Shown piece by piece: positions 61,501-64,000 of a stretch of DNA of 64,000 nt. A program made the translations under genes and the position numbers. The stretch spans positions 11,387,501 to 11,451,500 of the forward strand of contig NC_092668.1 in assembly GCF_032118995.1 (NCBI RefSeq). Direction: 5' to 3'. The DNA is from Asterias amurensis. Lineage: Eukaryota > Echinodermata > Asteroidea > Forcipulatida > Asteriidae. The notes under the pieces are model-generated. The model had not been told where the DNA came from. It made no database searches and saw only the letters and a program-made list of their open reading frames with translations. The first letter of the stretch is position 1. Each line of letters starts with the position of its first letter.

Positions 61501-64000
61501 GTTTTGTGTCACATCGCTTCCTGTTCAATAATTATAATCATTCATGTAACAACGCATTTCGTCTAGAGCGATTTTTTTACCAATTCTGTTACAGGCTCAA
61601 AATGTGAAACTATTACTTCTTGTGCATTGAACATTTGTGTGTACAGTTAGCCAGGGGTGGATTTCACAAAGGTAGTCCTTACTTAGGACTAGTCCTAGGC
61701 AATGCTAAGAGATAGGACCAGTCCTAAGTTAGGACCAGTCCTAAGTTAGGACCAGTAACTCATCCTAACTTAGGACTGGTCCTATCTCTTAGCATTGCCT
61801 AGGACTAGTCCTAAGTTAGGACTAGTCCTAAGTTAGGACTAGTCCTAAGTAAGGACTAGTCCTAAGTTAGGACTACCTCTGTGAAATCCATCCGTTGTCT
61901 TGAAATTTGCTCCTAAAGGGGCAACTGCAATTTCCTTACAAGTCTGCACACTTGTATGAGGAAAATGCAAATTTGTACAGGAACCGTGCACAGGGCACCA
62001 CAGCAAAAGCACAGTGGCACCACTGTAATTGCTGTGGGTGCTGTGGATTATTTTGAGGCCTGGTTTTCTTCAATACAAAGAATATATATTTATCAGACAG
62101 AAGAAAAACCCAAGACCATCGGACTTGTCCATTAATGAATTTACTGGCCAGAGACTTACAATCACTGGCTTCAGGCCTGTAGTCCAGTGTAATTTACAAG
62201 CCCAGCATCCATGTGTACAAATCCATCCATTATAATGGGTATGTTCAGACAGCGTACTTACTTAGACCCGAACCGTTTTAACTTTTACAAGCAGCGGGGG
62301 GTGGTCGTAAAAATAAAAACCCATTGCGTTCAGACAGCACAGAGTTAAACCCGATCCGGTTAAACTTTGGTTTTAAGAGGTCGTCCATGGTGAGTTAAAA
62401 CCGGATGTCATTCTGTCCACACGCAGTGTTAAAAGATAAACCCGAACTGGTTTAGACTTAGACCGCCTCGCTGGGGGTTTAAACCAGATCCGGTCTATCT
62501 TTTTTTGCGTTCAGACGCACAAAAGTTGAACCCGAACCGGTCTAAGTTGAGTTTGACCAACTTTAGTACGGCGTGTGAACGACCTCATTTTTTGCATCCC
62601 TGTGTTGTTCTTTTCTTTGCCCTTGAAGTTAAGAACCTCCCATAGACTTTGTAAACCAAATTTGTTGTGGAGCACCAAGTTGTCTTAAGAATTTCCCTGT
62701 GGAGACCCTATTGTTTTCTCTTTTCTGTTTTGTTTCTTGATCTCCATTTAAAGGCAATGGACACTATTGGTAATTCCTCAAAATAATTATTACCATAAAA
62801 ACCTTACTTGGTAACGAGTAATGGGGAGAGGTTGATGGTATAAGACATTGTGAGAAACGGCTCCCTCTGAAGTGACGCAGTTTTCGAGAAATATGTAAAT
62901 TTCCACAAATTTGATTTAGGACTCGTCTTATCTCGCGTTAGGACGAGTAAGTCGTCCTAACTTAAGATTAATCTTAAGGTCTGCATGCTACAGTGCAGGG
63001 TTGGGACTCGTCCTAAGTCTTAAGATTAATCCTAAGTTAGGAAGAGTTTTGTGAAATCGACAGCTGTGTCTATAAAAACCTCCAATAGACTTTGTAAACA
63101 AAAATTCTTTGTGGAGATCCCTGGTCTTTAGAATGTCCCTACAATACAGAACCTTTATTTTCTCTTTTCTGTTTTGTTTTTCAATCTCCTTGAAGATAGT
63201 GAATAAGAAATCACTCCATTTCACATTATTTTGTGCATTCTAATTAGTATGCAGAATGTAATGTAATTGTGAATTGACCCTCTGATTCTCTGAATCTATC
63301 GCTTAGACCTTGACTGTGATAGCCCTATGGCATGTAAGGGTAGTTGACATAATTGTGTATAAATCACGGGCTGCTAATATTAATACGGTAGCCAAAGCAA
63401 CAGGGTCATCTTCATGTCAAAAGCCTAGAGAATTGTTGACAGAATTCTGACTAGGATCATGTTAGGTGCAGTCAATATGTCAGATTCTTATGGGAGTATA
63501 TTGACTTGAGGGCAGAAAGATAACTACAGGGGAGAAATCAGGCCTAGAGTAGTTTTTAACAGCTTGGTATTTTTTTTTTAATAATAATAATTTAAATAAT
63601 ATTAAAGTCTTATAAATATATGGCCCTGGATCAACTAATAAGATATTCTTACTGAAGTATCTGTACATGAGCAATTTGGTATATAAATATATACAATTAT
63701 ATAAGACATCTATTTAAAGAGGTCAAACAAATATGTTTGATTATTTTAATCATTTACAAACGTATTTTCATGACATTGTTTTACTCATTTCTCCAAAACT
63801 ACAGCACCTCAGTAAGTAATATTTGAAGGGAAGCTTTCCACTATCATTATCTTCAAACCCTGTAAGTTTAATGTAAATCTATGGACATTTTGAAAAGGTA
63901 CCGGTATCCTTTAAATAGTGAATGTTACATTAATAGATTATTCTGTGATTTTGTTTCTAGATTGCTGGGTGTGCTTGTATAGCAGCAGGAGTCTGGGCGT
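49567..64000 (+). CDS. Tetraspanin with long Pro/Gln-rich N-terminus (5' part, runs off the window)
   Basis: Three exons are visible: 49567-49808, 51065-51224 and 63961-64000 (partial). Residues 1 to about 113 are Pro/Gln/Gly-rich and then basic (MYPPDESRPPPYSGYGGEQQ onward), probably disordered and cytosolic. They include a PPxY motif at residues 9-12 and polyglutamine runs. From residue 118 the sequence EISLCIKFSLFFANFVFW and, across the intron, IAGCACIAAGVWA is a tetraspanin first transmembrane helix. The junction is phase 0, with donor GTGAGT and acceptor TTTCTAG. The ATG at 49567 is the first in frame; upstream in-frame sequence has no ATG. Later helices, the CCG motif and the large loop lie beyond the edge, so the subfamily is not assigned. 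The long N-tail is atypical for tetraspanins, whose tails are usually under about 25 residues. Confidence 0.8.
51300..51392 (+). repeat. SINE-like fragment with B box
   Basis: GTGTGGGTTCGAGCCCCGGT is a strong tRNA B-box-like segment in a body resembling the other SINEs (CATGGCACTTGC). It directly precedes MITE-B copy 2. Confidence 0.55.
51401..51768 (+). mobile_element. MITE-B copy 2
   Basis: It begins TTAAAGCCATTGGACCCTTT and ends AAAGGGTCCAATGGCTTTA. The central TTCTCGTTTTAGAACGAGAA is the same inner palindrome in altered form. Relative to copy 1 the interior runs in reverse. Confidence 0.9.
52585..52703. repeat. Imperfect palindrome
   Basis: TTTTCAACTAGTGGTTTAAA on the left mirrors TTAAACCACTAGTTGAAAAC on the right. 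An inner pair GGCCTGGTTCTTGATAATTA / AATTATCACGAACCAGGCC is also present. Confidence 0.78.
52750..52921. repeat. MITE-D foldback, long-armed
   Basis: It begins GGGTGGATTTCACAATGGTA and ends TTTGTGAAATCCACCCC. The arms pair along nearly the whole length (CTAGTCCTAGGCAATGCTAA against TTAGCATTGCCTAGGACTAG). It is the close relative of 61654-61892. Confidence 0.85.
53340..53665. mobile_element. Pair of tRNA-derived SINEs in inverted orientation
   Basis: The minus-strand copy (about 53340-53466) has ACTCGGGTGGGAATCGAACC on the plus strand. The plus-strand copy (about 53508-53665) has CTCGGTAGTCTAGTTGGTAA and GGGTTCGAATCCCACCCGAG. They are near-identical and head-to-head, separated by about 40 bp, so transcripts could fold into a long hairpin. 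Confidence 0.8.
53856..54165 (+). mobile_element. MITE-A copy 7 (left end missing)
   Basis: It starts within the family at CTTGATGTATCTTAACATGC and runs to the normal end AGTGTCCACTGCCTTTAA. The first 40 bp or so, including the left inverted repeat, are absent. Confidence 0.82.
55797..56212. mobile_element. Palindromic-ended element (ACCAGTTGATCGT)
   Basis: TATACCAGTTGATCGTCCCT at the left and CGTACGATCAACTGGTATT at the right are inverted ends about 400 bp apart, embedded in A/T runs on both sides. The interior is AT-rich and non-coding. Only one copy is seen. Confidence 0.7.
56441..56500 (+). repeat. tRNA-like SINE head
   Basis: AGATTGCTCAGTTGGTAAAA and GGTCGCAGGTTCAAATCCCG resemble A and B boxes of a tRNA. 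The acceptor stem and anticodon arm are not intact, so a SINE relic is favoured over a tRNA gene. Confidence 0.55.
56665..57377 (+). mobile_element. MITE-A copy 8, split by another element
   Basis: It begins TTAAAGGCACTGGATATATA and ends CCAGTGTCCAGTGCCTTT. It is interrupted at 56988-57297 by a distinct palindromic element flanked by TCATC. Removing the insert and one TCATC restores the normal MITE-A order. Confidence 0.85.
56988..57297. mobile_element. 310-bp palindromic element inserted in MITE-A
   Basis: The ends TAGCCTTGCTCAAGGCAGTC and GACTGCCTTGAGCAAGGCTA are perfect inverted repeats, and further inside ATTCGCTCCGAAAAGA mirrors TTTTGGAGTGAAT. TCATC lies on both sides as the target duplication. 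The interior is GC-rich (ACCCACCCGTATA and its inverse). Confidence 0.88.
57622..57994. repeat. Two adjacent MITE-C relatives
   Basis: The first ends CTTCATGAAATTGGGCCC at 57800. The second starts at once with AGGGCCAAATAAATCTTG and ends AATGAAATTGGGCC at about 57994. Both carry CTTGCTTAGCAC / GCTAAGCACAG interior words. Confidence 0.6.
58129..58309. mobile_element. MITE-F: near-perfect 180-bp palindrome
   Basis: AAGGCCCGGTCACACAGGCC at the left pairs with GTGTGACCGGGCCTT at the right. CCGATAACGAGAACGAAAAC mirrors GTTTTCGTTCTCGTTATCGG, and AACCAATC words flank the centre. It is very well preserved, so probably young. Confidence 0.88.
58704..58873. mobile_element. MITE-E copy (diverged)
   Basis: It begins AAGCCCGGTTCATTTCTTTA and ends CGCAGAATGAAACCGGGCT. 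The interior is more altered than at 23164. Confidence 0.7.
59783..60108 (+). mobile_element. MITE-A copy 9
   Basis: It begins TTAAAGGCACTGGACACCTT and ends AGTGTCCAGTGCCTTTAA. The left interior is shortened (the CTTCTCACTT segment is missing). Confidence 0.87.
60468..60838 (-). mobile_element. MITE-B copy 3
   Basis: It begins TTTTAAGCCATTGGACACTT and ends AAAGTGTCCAATGGTTTTAA. It contains TTCTCGATATCGAGA as its inner palindrome. Confidence 0.86.
60974..61347. mobile_element. MITE-G (AAAGGGTTTGGGTACTTTT)
   Basis: The left end TTTTAAAGGGTTTGGGTACT mirrors AATACTCAAATCCTTTAAAA at the right. Inner arms pair (ATCTTCAAATCGTGTA against ACACGGTTTGAAGATAAT). Fragments of the same family are at about 44960-45055 and 63765-63915. 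Confidence 0.8.
61654..61892. repeat. MITE-D foldback with expanded CTAAGTTAGGAC units
   Basis: It begins GGGGTGGATTTCACAAAGGT and ends CTGTGAAATCCATCC. The left arm has the 14-bp unit CCTAAGTTAGGACC repeated, and the right arm has four or five units of AAGTTAGGACTAGTCC. The arms pair, so this is a long hairpin with internal unit expansion. Confidence 0.85.
62236..62582. repeat. Foldback element with CCCGAACCGG units
   Basis: Motifs CCCGAACCG, CCCGATCCGGTTAAAC, CCCGAACTGGTTTAGAC and CCAGATCCGGTCTA recur about every 60-90 bp, together with GTTCAGACAGC / GTTCAGACGCA. The ends resemble TGTTCAGACAGCGTAC and GGCGTGTGAACGACC. Confidence 0.6.
62748..63064. mobile_element. MITE-A copy 10 (truncated) joined to a MITE-D
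   Basis: 62748-62917 is MITE-A in reverse orientation (TTAAAGGCAATGGACACTAT to CACAAATTTGATTT). At 62918 it switches to MITE-D (AGGACTCGTCTTATCTCGCG to TTTGTGAAATCGACAGCTG). The missing part of MITE-A is not found on the far side within this stretch. Confidence 0.78.
63765..63915. repeat. MITE-G fragment
   Basis: TTTTACTCATTTCTCCAAAA, AGTAATATTTGAAGGGAA and GTTTAATGTAAATCTATGGA match the right half of 60974-61347. It ends 45 nt before the acceptor of tetraspanin exon 3. Confidence 0.65.

Larger units (their letters stand above)
51225..63960 (+). other. 12.7-kb tetraspanin intron 2
   Basis: No nested gene is recognised on either strand. It is filled with MITE-A, B, D, E, F and G copies, SINEs and AT-rich low-complexity sequence (notably 54860-55320), itemised separately. 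Confidence 0.6.

Overview
This is animal nuclear DNA: genes are split by long AT-rich introns with GT-AG borders, and the intergenic space is packed with short palindromic (MITE or foldback) elements and tRNA-derived SINEs. The gene sequences and the repeat style suggest an echinoderm, probably a sea star; the species call is inference from memory and was not tested.

Layout from left to right. 955-1077 (+) is the last coding exon of a type I BMP/activin-family receptor kinase. 1.1-10.4 kb is gene-poor and repeat-rich. 10773-18059 (+) is a complete seven-exon gene for the catalytic subunit of protein phosphatase 2A (309 aa). 18.1-24.4 kb is 3'UTR plus repeats. 24508-30464 (+) is a complete seven-exon RACK1 gene (317 aa). 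31.99-36.04 kb is a degenerate partial duplication of RACK1 (exons 4, 5 and 6 plus 3' flank), joined at its left edge to a piece of the erlin gene. 36-39.6 kb is gene-poor. 39647-47842 (-) is a complete erlin gene (326 aa, eleven coding exons including a 23-nt microexon). 49567-64000 (+) is the 5' part of a tetraspanin gene with a 12.7-kb second intron; it runs off the right edge.

The most interesting feature is in RACK1. Each of its six introns carries one H/ACA-type snoRNA, of two families: A in introns 3, 5 and 6, and B in introns 1, 2 and 4. Four more copies (two A, two B) lie in the degenerate duplicated array next door. Both families fold as hairpin, H box, hairpin, ACA. All five A copies are exactly 143 nt by these boundaries. 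Most copies lie about 90-130 nt upstream of a 3' splice site. This looks like a translation-linked host gene whose snoRNA set grew by duplication of intron-exon blocks, leaving exon debris behind.

Erlin (ER membrane, ERAD) and the tetraspanin are divergently transcribed from a shared upstream region with CRE/UPR-like ACGT elements. The tetraspanin has an unusual proline/glutamine-rich N-terminal extension of about 110 residues with a PPxY motif. No retroviral, CRISPR or prokaryotic features were seen.
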